From Pseudoxanthomonas suwonensis (lineage in GTDB: Bacteria > Pseudomonadota > Gammaproteobacteria > Xanthomonadales > Xanthomonadaceae), in assembly GCF_000972865.1 (NCBI RefSeq), contig NZ_CP011144.1:558001-622000 (forward strand): 64,000 nt of DNA, read 5' to 3'. Numbering within the stretch: position 1 is the first letter of the stretch; each line of letters starts with the position of its first letter. Below, piece after piece: positions 16,967 through 26,329 of the stretch. A model generated the notes under the pieces. It had not been told where the DNA came from and searched no databases. It saw only the letters and a list, made by a program, of their open reading frames with translations. The position numbers were made by a program, and so were the translations under genes.

Positions 16967-17485
16967 CTAGCGCGCCGCGACGCCCACCGGAATCCGGGAC
17001 GATCGGCGTATCCGCAGGACCTGCCACGCGGCGCCGGCCAGATAGACGACGAACCCGACGCCCACCAGCGCCTTGAGCAACGGGTCTTCGGGGCTGCTGA
17101 ACGCCGGGCTTCCCAAGGGCAGCCGCGTGCCGGTCTCGGTAAGCCCCGGAATCAGATGGAAGAAGAGCGTAAGCGAGTACCCCAGCACCGCAACGTAGCG
17201 GGCCAAGCCACCAGTGCGCCCCCGCTTCTCCGCGACATACGCGACCGCCAGGACCACCAGGGTGAGGATCGCCAGTGCATGCGGCGCGCCGAAGCCGCCG
17301 TGCCGGAAGATGAACAGGCCGGTGACCGACGTCGCCACGGTCAGCACGACGTAGGCAAGTCCGGACCGGGAAGCGGTGGCGATCTCGCCATGGCGCACCA
17401 GGGCGGCGATGCCGCACGCCACCGCAACCAGTGCGATCAGGGTATGGAACGCACCGAATGTCGAAAGAGTCAGCGTATCCAGCAT
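16967..17485 (-). CDS. Four-to-five-helix membrane protein of unknown function
   Basis: 172 residues from ATG 17485, with CGGAGAA nearby as ribosome binding site. There are four clear hydrophobic segments (about 8-30, 43-63, 68-86 and 97-117) and a fifth near 140-160. It carries a His-rich pattern (FHTLIAL, FRHGGFGAPHAL, FFHLIPG) that could bind metal or heme. The overall appearance is that of DUF2306-like or DoxX-like small membrane proteins, but I cannot assign it. It may be co-transcribed with the lipoprotein hydrolase downstream. Confidence 0.65.
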   Translation of the reverse strand: MLDTLTLSTFGAFHTLIALVAVACGIAALVRHGEIATASRSGLAYVVLTVATSVTGLFIFRHGGFGAPHALAILTLVVLAVAYVAEKRGRTGGLARYVAVLGYSLTLFFHLIPGLTETGTRLPLGSPAFSSPEDPLLKALVGVGFVVYLAGAAWQVLRIRRSSRIPVGVAAR

Positions 17486-17533
17486 GGCGGTTCTCCGTAG
17501 GGGGCACCGGGACCCGCGCCCGCGGCGCGGGCT

Positions 17534-18502
17534 TCAGGCACGGGCAAAGGCAAGCAGGTCCGCATTGAGCTGGTCCCGGCTCGTATCTCCCAGCGAGTGC
17601 GAGCCGCCCGCATAGACCTTGAGCGTGGCGCCAGGAACCAGTTTGGCGGACAGCCTGGCCGATGCATCGATCGGAACGATCTGGTCGTCATCGCCATGGA
17701 TGATCAGGGTCGGGACGTCGAACTTCTTCAGGTCCTCGGTGAAGTCGGTCTCGGAGAACGCCTTGATGCAGTCGTAGGCGTTCTTGAATCCGGACTGCAT
17801 GCCCTGCGTCCACCACGAGCGGATATTGCCTTCGGACACCTTGGCGCCAGGCCGGTTGTAGCCGAAGAACGGACCGCTGGCCACGTCGAGGAAGAACTGC
17901 GCACGGTCGGCCAGGTAGGCCTGGCGGAAACCGTCGAACACCGACAGCGGCAGCCCGCCCGGGTTGGCCGGCGTCTGCACCATGATCGGCGGCACCGCAC
18001 CCATCAGCACCGCCTTGCCGACCCGGCCGGTGCCGTGCCGGCCGATATAGCGAGCCACTTCGCCGCCACCGGTCGAGTGGCCGACCATCATCACGTCCTT
18101 GACCCCGAGGTGCTCGAACAGCTGCTGCAGGTCGTCGGCGTAGGTGTCCATCTCGTTGCCGTGCCAGGGCTGGCTGGATCTCCCATGGCCGCGCCGGTCA
18201 TGGGCAATGCAACGGAAGCCATGACTGGCCAGGTGGAACACCTGCGGATCCCAGGCGTCAGCCGACAGCGGCCAGCCGTGGCTGAAGGAGACGACGGGGC
18301 CACTGCCCCAGTCCTTGAAGTAGATCGTGGTGCCATCGCGGGTGGTGAAAGTGCCCATGCGTGCGTGCTCGTCTGGATGCTGCGGGGAAGGAGGCGCGGC
18401 CGTGGCCGGCCACGGCCACGCAGGCAAGACCATCGCCGCCGCGCCGGCGAGGATCACGCGGCGTCGCTCGGGATCACCGGGCTTGTCGGTCGGAACATTC
18501 AT
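17534..18502 (-). CDS. Tat-exported alpha/beta hydrolase, non-heme haloperoxidase/arylesterase type
   Basis: 322 residues from ATG 18502. Residues 13-37 form a Tat-like signal ([16 protein letters not shown]...ATA). The body is a canonical non-heme chloroperoxidase-type hydrolase: [12 protein letters not shown] (oxyanion hole), [12 protein letters not shown], nucleophile [10 protein letters not shown], catalytic Asp in [11 protein letters not shown] and His in GGSHSLGDT. Such enzymes are esterases that also show cofactor-free perhydrolase or halogenating activity. The N-terminal catalytic domain begins with the family opening [18 protein letters not shown]. Its stop is 48 bases from the membrane protein start. 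Function at substrate level is unknown. Confidence 0.85.
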   Translation of the reverse strand: MNVPTDKPGDPERRRVILAGAAAMVLPAWPWPATAAPPSPQHPDEHARMGTFTTRDGTTIYFKDWGSGPVVSFSHGWPLSADAWDPQVFHLASHGFRCIAHDRRGHGRSSQPWHGNEMDTYADDLQQLFEHLGVKDVMMVGHSTGGGEVARYIGRHGTGRVGKAVLMGAVPPIMVQTPANPGGLPLSVFDGFRQAYLADRAQFFLDVASGPFFGYNRPGAKVSEGNIRSWWTQGMQSGFKNAYDCIKAFSETDFTEDLKKFDVPTLIIHGDDDQIVPIDASARLSAKLVPGATLKVYAGGSHSLGDTSRDQLNADLLAFARA

Positions 18503-18607
18503 GCGGCGGCGAGCCTGTGAGGGTGCTGCGAGTGGCCTGAGCGTGCCTGCAGGCAACGCTTTGCTCTTGCATATCCGTGCGCTCCACCCCGCGCCGGAGC
18601 TGGCGGA

Positions 18608-19267
18608 TCAGAGCTGGATGATTCCCCGCTTGATCGCGATGGTGACCGCGTGGGTACGGTCGTTTGCGTCGAGCTTGGACATGATGCTCTTCATGTGCGC
18701 CTTGACCGTCTCTTCCGAGATGCCCAGGCAGCGCGCCACGCGCTTGTTCGCGTTGCCATCGGCGACCTCACGCAGCACCTCGATCTCGCGCATGCTGAGC
18801 GAGTCCTCGCCCACATGCGCGGCCAACGCATCCGCGACCTCGTGCGGCACCCGTCGCCCGCCGGCGTGCACCGCGCGGATCGTGTCGACCAGTTCGCGCC
18901 GCAGCATGCTCTTGAGCAGGTAGCCCTGGGCACCCGCCCGCAGTGCCTGCAGGGCCTGCACGTCCCCGCGGTAGGTGGTCAGCACCACGATCCGCGCCGA
19001 AGGGTCCTGCGCGCGGATCGCGCCGATCGCGGTGATGCCGTCCATGCCCGGCATCTGCAGGTCCATCAGCACCACGTCGGGCCTGTGCAGGCGGTAGAGC
19101 GCGACCGCCTCCCCGCCCTCTTCGGCTTCGGCCTGCAGGAGCATGTCCGGCTGGGTGCCGAGCACCGCGGCGATGCCTTCGCGGAGCAGCGGATGGTCGT
19201 CCACGACCATGACCCGGATCGGGCCGGCGGCGGCGCACACGGGAGCGGGGACGGACAGCGGCGCCAT
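18608..19267 (-). CDS. NarL/LuxR-type response regulator
   Basis: 219 residues from ATG 19267. The receiver domain (about 17-135) has the acidic pair VVDDHP, phosphoacceptor Asp69 (VVLMDLQMPGMDG), a Thr-Thr switch (VVLTTYRGD) and LLKS with the conserved Lys. The LuxR DNA-binding helix-turn-helix lies at about 155-215 (LSMREIEVLREVADGNANKRVARCLGISEETVKAHM). It is 10 bases downstream of the histidine kinase gene and is certainly its partner. Candidate target sites lie at 22393 and 22418 in the divergent promoter of the kinase. Confidence 0.92.
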   Translation of the reverse strand: MAPLSVPAPVCAAAGPIRVMVVDDHPLLREGIAAVLGTQPDMLLQAEAEEGGEAVALYRLHRPDVVLMDLQMPGMDGITAIGAIRAQDPSARIVVLTTYRGDVQALQALRAGAQGYLLKSMLRRELVDTIRAVHAGGRRVPHEVADALAAHVGEDSLSMREIEVLREVADGNANKRVARCLGISEETVKAHMKSIMSKLDANDRTHAVTIAIKRGIIQL

Positions 19268-19277
19268 GGGACGGGTA

Positions 19278-22200
19278 TCAGGCGGGCTTGCCGCCGAAGA
19301 TAGCGCGCAGCCAGGCCTGGCGCGAGGCCTGCAGGCACGGACGGTAGGCGCTGCCGGCCGGCATCCGCAGTTCGACCTCGGTGCCGGCACCGGGACGCGA
19401 CCAGATCCGCAGCCGCGCGCCGATCCGGCTGGCGCGCTCGCGCATCCCGTGCAGGCCCCAGTGGCCGGGCCGGCCGCCACGCTGCAGCATGTCCGGATCG
19501 ATCCCGCGGCCGTCGTCGAACACGCGCAACCGCAGCTCGCCGGGACCATAGTCCACCTCGACCCTGATGCGTCCGGCCTCGGCATGGCGGCAGGCGTTGA
19601 GCATGGCCTCGCGGCCGATGCGGTAGAGCTCGTCGCGGACGATCGGGTCCAGCGCCTCGGCCGTGCCCTGCACGCTCACGTCGAACCGCACGTCCGTCGC
19701 CTGCGCCAGCTCCTCGCCGAATGCGGCCAGCAGGTCCTCCAGGTCGCCGGCGTCGGGCGCGGTGGCGCGCAGGTCCAGTACGCGGTCGCGCCCCTCCACC
19801 AGCACTTCGTCCGCACGCTGCAGGGCCTGCTCCATCGCGCTGCGTGCCGGATCCAGCGGCGGCAGCGTCACCGACACGGCCTGGAAGCGCAGGATCAGGC
19901 CCTGGATGCTCTGCAGCAGCGTGTCGTGCAACTCGCGGGCGATGCGCTCGCGCTCGGCGTGGCGCTCCTGCAGGCGCCCGCGGATGTGCTGGCCCAGCTG
20001 CCGCAGCCGCATCAGGTAGGCCAGCCATAAGCCTCCGGCCACCAGCAGCAGGCACAGCAGCATGAACCACCAGGTCTGGTAGAACGCCGGCCGGATGCGC
20101 AGCACCTGCGTGACCGGTTCTGGGCTCCATACGCCGTCCTCGTTGGCGGCGAGCACCTCGAAGTGATATCTGCCGGGCGCAAGGTTCGTGTAGAACGCCT
20201 GCCGTCGGGTGCCGGCCTCCTGCCAGGTGTCGTCCACGCCCTTGAGGCGATAGCGGAAGGCGACGCGCTCGGGCATGCCCAGGCTGGTGGCCGTGTAATC
20301 GACCTGCAGGTTCCGGGTATGCGCCGGCAACTCCAGCGGCGGACCCGGCGGGTAATCCACGTCGCCCGCGGAAACCGAGCGCAGCAGGACCTGGGGCGGA
20401 CGCGGGTTGCGCCCGATGCGCGTCGGGTCGATCCAGGCCACGCCCTGGTTGGTCGAGAACCATAGGCGCCCGTCGCCGCCCTGCACCAGCGTGGGAGTGG
20501 CATTGGACTGGACCGCCACGCCCAGCAGGCCATCGCGTTCGTCGAACAGGCGGTAGGCCGGGCGTGCGCCTGGCATGAACGCGGCGGCGGCCTGCGCCGG
20601 TTCGAACAGCACCACGCCACGCCCGCCATTGAGCCAGAGACGGCCGTCGCCTGCCTCGGCCATGCCGGTGACGGCGACCAGTTCGGCCACGCGCGTTTCG
20701 TCGAGGGTATGGAAGCGGCGGCCGTCGAAGCGCGCCAGTCCGCGTTCGCCTGCGACCAGGAAATGGCGCCTGCCCGGCAGCAGCGCGGTGATCGCGCCCA
20801 CGTCCAGGCCGGTCGTCGGCAGGCGCCCGCGCTGGCCCGCGTGGTGCCAGAACACGCGGCCGGCCGCATCGCCGGTCCACAGGCGCCCGGCCGCGTCGAA
20901 CGCCATGGCCCGCGGCTGCGACACGCTCGCCGGCATCTGCAACTGCCATCCGGTTGGCTCGTCCCGCCGGTACAACCCGGCGCCGAGCAGGCTCATCCAC
21001 AACGCACCATCGGGCGCGGTCGCGATCGCCTGGACGTCGTAGGTGGTGACCGAGGCCGGCGACGGAAGCGGCACTTCCTGCAGAGCGCCTTCGCGCCAGT
21101 GCCACAGCGCCCGGCCCATGAGCCACAAGCCGCCGTCGCCGGCAGCGACCATCGAAAGCACCTCCGGGAATCCGTCGGCCGCGACCCAGTGGCCATCGTC
21201 CTCGCGCAACAGGCGGCCGCCGGTCGCTATCGCGATGCCCTGGGCCGTGCCTGCGATGCCGAGCCCGCGATGGGCCATGTCCAGGGTCGACGCCAGCATC
21301 ATCGCGTCGCGCCGGCGGAAGCGGTTGAGCCCCAGATTGGTGCCGATCCAGATGTTGCCTTCCACGTCCTGCAGCACCGGCACCGCCATGTCCGAGCTGA
21401 GCCCGTCGCGGCGGCGGAAAGCCTGCGCCGCCGCACCGGCCTGGGCGGGGAATTCGAGCCGCAGTACGCCGCCGTTGCGGGCATCGGTCAACCACAGGCT
21501 GCCATCGGCGGCGAAGGCCATGCGCTTGGCCGGCACGTCGGCCAGTCCGGGCACCGGTTCGATCCGGACCGTGCCGCCCTCCGCGATCAGGCGACGGGTG
21601 CCATGCGCGGCGTCCGAAAGCCATAGTGTCCCGTCGGCGGACTCGGCCATCACCGCTTCCACGCCGATCGCGAACGGCAACGGGTCGAATCCCTCCTGAC
21701 CGCGGCGCCTGCGCAGCAAGTGCGTACCCGCCGCCAGCCACAGGTCGCCATGCGTGTCGGCGTGCACCCAGAAGGCCGGACCCGGCGGCACGCCCAGCGC
21801 GCGATCCGCCTGCATCCATAGGCCATCGCGCCATCGCGCCAAGCCGCCGCTGGTCGCGGCCCAGACCTCGCCCGCATCGTCCTGGATCAAGCGGTAGACC
21901 GCGCCCGTGGGCAGCCCTGAGCCCGGCGGGTAATGATCGAGCCGGCCAGCGTGCAGCCGGCTCGCGCCGCCACCGAAGTAGCCGACCCAGACATCGTCCG
22001 GCGCGCGCACCAGCAGCGCGGTGACGTTGCCCGACAGCCAGCGGCTGCCCTTGGGCGCCGGCACCCGCGAGTAGCCGATGCCGTCGAACGTGTAGACGCC
22101 GCTGCCGGTGCCCAGCCACAGGTGGCCGTCCGCGGCCTGGGCCAGCACCCAGATGTCGGCCGGCGCACCATCGCGGGTGGTCCATGCCGTGTGCTGGAAG

Positions 22201-22355
22201 TCGGCCAGCCCCGGGCGCACCGGGGCCGGGACAGCCGCTGCCGCTGCCGCCACGCAGGCAGCCCAGGTCAGGGCGAGCCCGCATGCGAGCCGCCAGGGAG
22301 AGCATCCGGTCACCAGGATCCGTCGCCAGCCGCGCGGGGACATCCCCGCCCCCAT
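19278..22355 (-). CDS. Two-component sensor histidine kinase with periplasmic beta-propeller
   Basis: About 1025 residues from ATG 22355 (or 22343). After an N-terminal signal/anchor comes a long periplasmic region of repeated propeller blades with LWLGTGSGVYTFDG-like words (WVGYFGGGASRL, LWFSTNQGVAWID), then a Y_Y_Y domain (RYRLKGVDDTWQEAGTRRQAFYTNLAPGRYHF), one membrane helix at about 757-782 and a HisKA_3 dimerisation domain with phospho-His810 (RIARELHDTLLQ). The HATPase domain follows (N box near 920, DDGRGI 947, GLHGM 967). This is the YpdA/reg_prop hybrid sensor architecture used for carbohydrate or small-molecule sensing. It pairs with the response regulator just downstream. Confidence 0.92.
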   Translation of the reverse strand: MGAGMSPRGWRRILVTGCSPWRLACGLALTWAACVAAAAAAVPAPVRPGLADFQHTAWTTRDGAPADIWVLAQAADGHLWLGTGSGVYTFDGIGYSRVPAPKGSRWLSGNVTALLVRAPDDVWVGYFGGGASRLHAGRLDHYPPGSGLPTGAVYRLIQDDAGEVWAATSGGLARWRDGLWMQADRALGVPPGPAFWVHADTHGDLWLAAGTHLLRRRRGQEGFDPLPFAIGVEAVMAESADGTLWLSDAAHGTRRLIAEGGTVRIEPVPGLADVPAKRMAFAADGSLWLTDARNGGVLRLEFPAQAGAAAQAFRRRDGLSSDMAVPVLQDVEGNIWIGTNLGLNRFRRRDAMMLASTLDMAHRGLGIAGTAQGIAIATGGRLLREDDGHWVAADGFPEVLSMVAAGDGGLWLMGRALWHWREGALQEVPLPSPASVTTYDVQAIATAPDGALWMSLLGAGLYRRDEPTGWQLQMPASVSQPRAMAFDAAGRLWTGDAAGRVFWHHAGQRGRLPTTGLDVGAITALLPGRRHFLVAGERGLARFDGRRFHTLDETRVAELVAVTGMAEAGDGRLWLNGGRGVVLFEPAQAAAAFMPGARPAYRLFDERDGLLGVAVQSNATPTLVQGGDGRLWFSTNQGVAWIDPTRIGRNPRPPQVLLRSVSAGDVDYPPGPPLELPAHTRNLQVDYTATSLGMPERVAFRYRLKGVDDTWQEAGTRRQAFYTNLAPGRYHFEVLAANEDGVWSPEPVTQVLRIRPAFYQTWWFMLLCLLLVAGGLWLAYLMRLRQLGQHIRGRLQERHAERERIARELHDTLLQSIQGLILRFQAVSVTLPPLDPARSAMEQALQRADEVLVEGRDRVLDLRATAPDAGDLEDLLAAFGEELAQATDVRFDVSVQGTAEALDPIVRDELYRIGREAMLNACRHAEAGRIRVEVDYGPGELRLRVFDDGRGIDPDMLQRGGRPGHWGLHGMRERASRIGARLRIWSRPGAGTEVELRMPAGSAYRPCLQASRQAWLRAIFGGKPA

Positions 22356-22392
22356 CCTAACGACAGCAACGTCGATCGGCAGTCGCGACGGC

Positions 22393-22433
22393 CTACCCCG
22401 ATCGGGGGACGCTCCGGCTACGCCGATTGGGGT
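22393..22433. promoter_or_regulatory. Two direct repeats in the divergent promoter of the kinase and the wrbA operon
   Basis: CTACCCCGATCGGGGG (22393-22408) and CTACGCCGATTGGGGT (22418-22433), starting 25 bases apart. The first contains the perfect 12-bp palindrome CCCCGATCGGGG and the second is a degenerate form of it. They lie between the divergent histidine kinase and AraC/wrbA genes, as expected for binding sites of the adjacent NarL-type regulator. Confidence 0.55.
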
Positions 22434-22526
22434 GCCGCGCAGTGCCGGAGCGGCGCAGCCTGTGTCCCAGGGGAACTCCACATCGCGTGCGGCCGCGGAC
22501 GCCGCCGGACCAACCGGTACCCGATC

Positions 22527-22970
22527 ATGCAGGCTTGCCAGGATCTCCACCGCACCCTTGCCCGCGGCGCCCCCGGGCTCAACGACCGCGCCTTCCAGCG
22601 CGCCCATGCCTTCATCGTCCTGCACCTGGGCGAGCATTTCACCCTGGCCGAACTGGCCGCCGCTTCGTGCATCAGCCGCTTCCATTTCGCCCGCCTGTTC
22701 CGGGCGCGCACCGGCTGCAGCCCGATGGCCTACGTGATGCGGATGCGCCTGGAGCGGGCCAAGGAAATGCTGGCCCACGGCGACCGCTGCATCGCCGCCA
22801 CCGCCGCCGAGCTTGGCTTCTTCGACCAGAGCCACTTCACCCGCACCTTCCGCCGCGCCACCGGCATCTCGCCGCGCGCGTTCTCGCGCCAGTGCCGGCA
22901 CGGGGCGACGTCCGGCGCAGCCCGGCTGCACGGCGAACCCCATCCATCGCATGCCCCGGCATGCCCCTGA
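22527..22970 (+). CDS. Short AraC-type transcriptional regulator (DNA-binding domain only)
   Basis: 147 residues from ATG 22527. It consists almost only of the AraC double helix-turn-helix ([26 protein letters not shown] and [25 protein letters not shown]) with short N- and C-terminal tails, so there is no ligand-binding domain; such small regulators respond through protein level or partners. The start lies just after CCCGATC with no clear ribosome binding site. It is the first gene of a plus-strand run that continues into wrbA 13 bases later, and is divergent from the histidine kinase. Confidence 0.85.
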   Translation: MQACQDLHRTLARGAPGLNDRAFQRAHAFIVLHLGEHFTLAELAAASCISRFHFARLFRARTGCSPMAYVMRMRLERAKEMLAHGDRCIAATAAELGFFDQSHFTRTFRRATGISPRAFSRQCRHGATSGAARLHGEPHPSHAPACP

Positions 22971-22983
22971 GGAGCGACGAACA

Positions 22984-23583
22984 ATGGCCAAGGTCCTGGT
23001 GCTCTACTACTCCGCCTACGGGCACGTGGAGGCGATGGCGCGCGCGGTCGCCGAGGGTGCCGCCGGCGCCGGCGCGCAGGTCGACGTCAAGCGCGTGCCG
23101 GAACTGGTGCCGGCCGAGGTCGCGCGCGCGGCCCACTACAAGCTCGACCAGGCCGCCCCGGTGGCCACCGTGGCCGAACTGGCCGACTACGACGCCATCG
23201 TCATCGGCACTGGCACCCGCTTCGGCCGCATGGGTTCGCAGATGGCCAGCTTCCTCGACCAGGCCGGCGGCCTGTGGGCGCGTGGCGCGCTGCACGGCAA
23301 GGTCGGCGCGGCGTTCACCTCCACCGCCACCCAGCACGGCGGCCAGGAGACGACGCTGTTCTCGATCATCACCAACCTGCTGCACTTCGGCATGGTCATC
23401 GTCGGCCTGGACTACGGCCACGCCGGACAGATGACCCTGGACGAGATCACCGGCGGCTCGCCCTACGGGTCCAGCACGATCGCCGGGGGCGACGGCTCCC
23501 GCCAGCCGACCGACAACGAATTGCAGGGTGCGCGCTACCAGGGCCGCGTGGTCGCCGAAACCGCGATCCGGCTGCACGGCTGA
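22984..23583 (+). CDS. wrbA: NAD(P)H:quinone oxidoreductase, WrbA type
   Basis: 199 residues, the usual WrbA length. Flavodoxin-like fold with the FMN phosphate loop ([19 protein letters not shown]) and the family signature [19 protein letters not shown] followed by [20 protein letters not shown]. It reduces quinones by two electrons, which protects against redox cycling. ATG 22984 follows GAGGAGCG. It lies between the short AraC gene and a YcaC-like hydrolase gene, all in one direction with small gaps, so it probably belongs to an operon answering quinone or electrophile stress. Confidence 0.95.
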   Translation: MAKVLVLYYSAYGHVEAMARAVAEGAAGAGAQVDVKRVPELVPAEVARAAHYKLDQAAPVATVAELADYDAIVIGTGTRFGRMGSQMASFLDQAGGLWARGALHGKVGAAFTSTATQHGGQETTLFSIITNLLHFGMVIVGLDYGHAGQMTLDEITGGSPYGSSTIAGGDGSRQPTDNELQGARYQGRVVAETAIRLHG

Positions 23584-23619
23584 GCCGCCTTTCCTTCCCG
23601 ACCCCCGAGGAGTCCACCC

Positions 23620-24273
23620 ATGGCCAAGGCCACCCCCGCAGCCGCCGCGAACCTGCTGACCCCCGACGACCACGTCCTGGTCCTGATCGACCACCAGTCG
23701 CAGATGGCTTTCCCGGTGCGCTCGATCGACGTCGCCCTGCTGCGCACCAATACCGGCCTGATCAGCAAGGCGGCGGACGGATTCGCCGTCCCGACCATCC
23801 TGACCTCGGTGGCCATGGCCAGCTTCTCCGGCCCGCTGTTCCCGGAAATCACCGAGGTGTTCCCGGACGCGCCGGTGATCGACCGCACCACCATGAACGC
23901 CTGGGAAGACGCCAGCTTCATCGCGCGCGTGAACGAGGTCGGCCGGCAGAAACTGGTGCTGGCCGGGCTGTGGACCAGCGTGTGCATCGTCGGCCCGGTG
24001 CTGTCGGCGCTGGAACAGGGCTTCCCCGTCTACGTGATCACCGATGCCTGCGGCGACGTCAGCGACGAGGCCCACGAGCGCGCCGTGCAGCGCATGCTCC
24101 AGGCCGGCGCGCAGGCATTGACCAGCCTGCAGTACCTGCTGGAGCTGCAGCGCGACTGGGCGCGCGGCGCGACCTACGACCTGGTGACCGGCATCGCCCG
24201 CAGCAACGCCGGCGGCTACGGCATCGGCATCCAGTACGCCAAGTCCATGTTCGGCGCGCAGGAAGGCCACTAG
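23620..24273 (+). CDS. Isochorismatase-family hydrolase, YcaC type
   Basis: 217 residues behind GAGGAG. Catalytic Asp24 (VLVLIDHQSQM) and nucleophile Cys122 (AGLWTSVCIVG) are present, with the typical LVLAG strand before the Cys and ITDACGDVSDEAHERA after it. The family hydrolyses C-N or ether bonds in small metabolites, but YcaC-type members have no assigned substrate. It lies 36 bases after wrbA. A truncated relative from the same superfamily is present at 14746-14976. Confidence 0.9.
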   Translation: MAKATPAAAANLLTPDDHVLVLIDHQSQMAFPVRSIDVALLRTNTGLISKAADGFAVPTILTSVAMASFSGPLFPEITEVFPDAPVIDRTTMNAWEDASFIARVNEVGRQKLVLAGLWTSVCIVGPVLSALEQGFPVYVITDACGDVSDEAHERAVQRMLQAGAQALTSLQYLLELQRDWARGATYDLVTGIARSNAGGYGIGIQYAKSMFGAQEGH

Positions 24274-24402
24274 TGGCACCGAACCGACCTGCCGGCTGCC
24301 TTCGCCTCGCCGCTCCCTCCCCCGGCGCGAAAGCGATGGCAGCCGTGCAGGTCGCTCCCGCCGCGGCACCCCGGCCGATGCGGACCGCCGCCGGCCCCGG
24401 CG

Positions 24403-26328
24403 ATGCATGACCCCGCGCGACGACGGCTGGTGCAGGGCCTGGTCGCCGCTGCGGCCGCCACGCCGCTTGCCTCATCCGCATGGAACCGGAGCGCCTCGAT
24501 GGCCGACCTGATCGTGCGCAATGCCCGCATCGCCACCCTGGCGGGCGCCGCTGCGCCGACGCCCGCGCAGGCGCGCGCCGTGGCCGTGCGCGACGGCCGC
24601 GTGCTCGCCATCGGCGACGAGGCCGCGGTCATGGCCCACGCCGGCGCGCACACCCGCATGGTCGATGCCGGCGGCCGGCGCCTGATCCCCGGCCTCAACG
24701 ACAGCCATACGCACCTGATCCGCGGTGGGCTGAACTACAACCTCGAGCTGCGCTGGGACGGCGTGTCCAGCCTGGCCGAGGCGATGGCGATGCTCAGGGC
24801 ACAGGTGGACCGCACCCCGGCACCGCAGTGGGTGCGGGTGATCGGCGGCTTCAGCGAGCACCAGTTCGCCGAGAAGCGGTTGCCCACCCTGGCCGAACTC
24901 AATGCGATCGCGCCGGACACGCCGGTGTTCCTGCTGCACCTGTACGACCGCGCCCTGCTCAATCGCGCCGCGCTGCGCGCGGTGGGCTACGGACGTGACA
25001 CGCCCGATCCGCCGGGCGGCCTGATCGAACGCGACAAGGCCGGCAACCCCACCGGCCTGCTGCTGGCGCGGCCGAACGCACTGATCCTCTACGCGACCCT
25101 GGCCAAGGGTCCGCGCCTGCCTGCGGAATACCAGGCCAACTCGACCCGGCAGTTCATGCGCGAGCTCAACCGCCTCGGCATCACCTCGGTGATCGATGCC
25201 GGAGGTGGCTTCCAGAACTACCCGGAAGACTACGAAGTGATCCAGGCCCTGCACGCAAGCGATCAGCTGAGCGTGCGCATCGCCTACAATCTGTTCACCC
25301 AGAACCGGGGCGGCGAGCTGGCCGACTTCGAGCGCTGGAGCGCGATGCTGCGGCCGCGGCAGGGCGATGCGCTGCTGCGCCACAACGGCGCCGGGGAGAT
25401 GCTGGTGTTCTCCGCCGCCGACTTCGAGGACTTCCGCGAACCGCGCCCGGCGCTCGCGCCGAACATGGAGGCCGAGCTGGAGGCGGTGGTGCGCCTGCTG
25501 CTGCGCGAGCGCTGGCCGTTCCGGATCCACGCCACCTACGACGAGAGCATCGGCCGCATCCTCGACGTCTACGAGAAGGTCGACCGCGACCTGCCGTTCG
25601 ACGGGCTGCGCTGGACCATCGACCATGCCGAGACCATTTCCGCGCGCAACATCGACCGCGTCCGCGCGCTCGGCGGCGGCATCGCCATCCAGCACCGGAT
25701 GGCCTACCAGGGCGAGTACTTCGCGCAACGCTACGGCCTGCAGGCGCTGGCGCACACGCCGCCGGTGCGGCGCATGCTGCAGGCCGGCGTGCCGGTCGGC
25801 GCCGGCACCGACGCCACCCGCGTGGCCGGCTACAACCCGTGGGTGGCGCTGTACTGGCTGGTCAGCGGCCGCAGCGTCGGCGGCCTGCGCATGTACGGCG
25901 AGGACAACGTGCTGGACCGCGAACAGGCGCTGCGGCTGTGGACCGGCGGCAGCGCCTGGTTCTCCGGCGAGGAGGCGGACAAGGGCAGCCTGGAGCCCGG
26001 CCGCTACGCCGACTTCGCGCTGCTGTCGGCCGACTACTTCGCGGTGGCCGAGGATTCCATCCCCGACATCGAGAGCGAGCTGACCGTGGTCGGCGGGCGC
26101 ATCGTGCACGGCAGCGGCGGGTTCGCCGGACTGGCGCCGCCGCTGCCGCGGCCGATGCCGGACTGGTCGCCGGCGAACCTGCCGCGGCCGCCGCCGGCGC
26201 ATGTACATCGGCAGCACTCGCGCGCCTGCTGCGTGCACGACCACGGCCGCATGCCCGCCGCGGCGCCCCCGGTGGACGATGTGCGCGCCTTCTGGGGCGC
26301 GTTCGGCTGCAACTGCTTCGCCTTCTGA
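24403..26328 (+). CDS. Exported amidohydrolase (amidohydrolase_3, YtcJ-like)
   Basis: 641 residues. A short twin-Arg-type leader (PARRRLVQGLVAAAAATPLASSA) precedes the typical amidohydrolase opening MADLIVRNARIATLAG, so the protein is probably exported; an internal start at the Met before ADLIV would make it cytosolic. Metal-binding HxH is in LNDSHTHLIRGG, and further His/Asp ligands lie in FRIHATYDES, WTIDHAETI and VGAGTDATRV. The YtcJ-like group has broad amide/ester substrate range. The gene ends with a Cys-containing tail (FGCNCFAF) and overlaps closely with the downstream MFS gene (1-base gap). Confidence 0.85.
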   Translation: MHDPARRRLVQGLVAAAAATPLASSAWNRSASMADLIVRNARIATLAGAAAPTPAQARAVAVRDGRVLAIGDEAAVMAHAGAHTRMVDAGGRRLIPGLNDSHTHLIRGGLNYNLELRWDGVSSLAEAMAMLRAQVDRTPAPQWVRVIGGFSEHQFAEKRLPTLAELNAIAPDTPVFLLHLYDRALLNRAALRAVGYGRDTPDPPGGLIERDKAGNPTGLLLARPNALILYATLAKGPRLPAEYQANSTRQFMRELNRLGITSVIDAGGGFQNYPEDYEVIQALHASDQLSVRIAYNLFTQNRGGELADFERWSAMLRPRQGDALLRHNGAGEMLVFSAADFEDFREPRPALAPNMEAELEAVVRLLLRERWPFRIHATYDESIGRILDVYEKVDRDLPFDGLRWTIDHAETISARNIDRVRALGGGIAIQHRMAYQGEYFAQRYGLQALAHTPPVRRMLQAGVPVGAGTDATRVAGYNPWVALYWLVSGRSVGGLRMYGEDNVLDREQALRLWTGGSAWFSGEEADKGSLEPGRYADFALLSADYFAVAEDSIPDIESELTVVGGRIVHGSGGFAGLAPPLPRPMPDWSPANLPRPPPAHVHRQHSRACCVHDHGRMPAAAPPVDDVRAFWGAFGCNCFAF

Positions 26329-26329
26329 C

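Noticed and set aside
22356..22991. N-terminal extension of the histidine kinase to 22991
   Set aside because: The added 212 residues are antisense to the AraC gene, show no domain, and do not carry a signal sequence. The start at 22355 or 22343 gives a normal signal/anchor.
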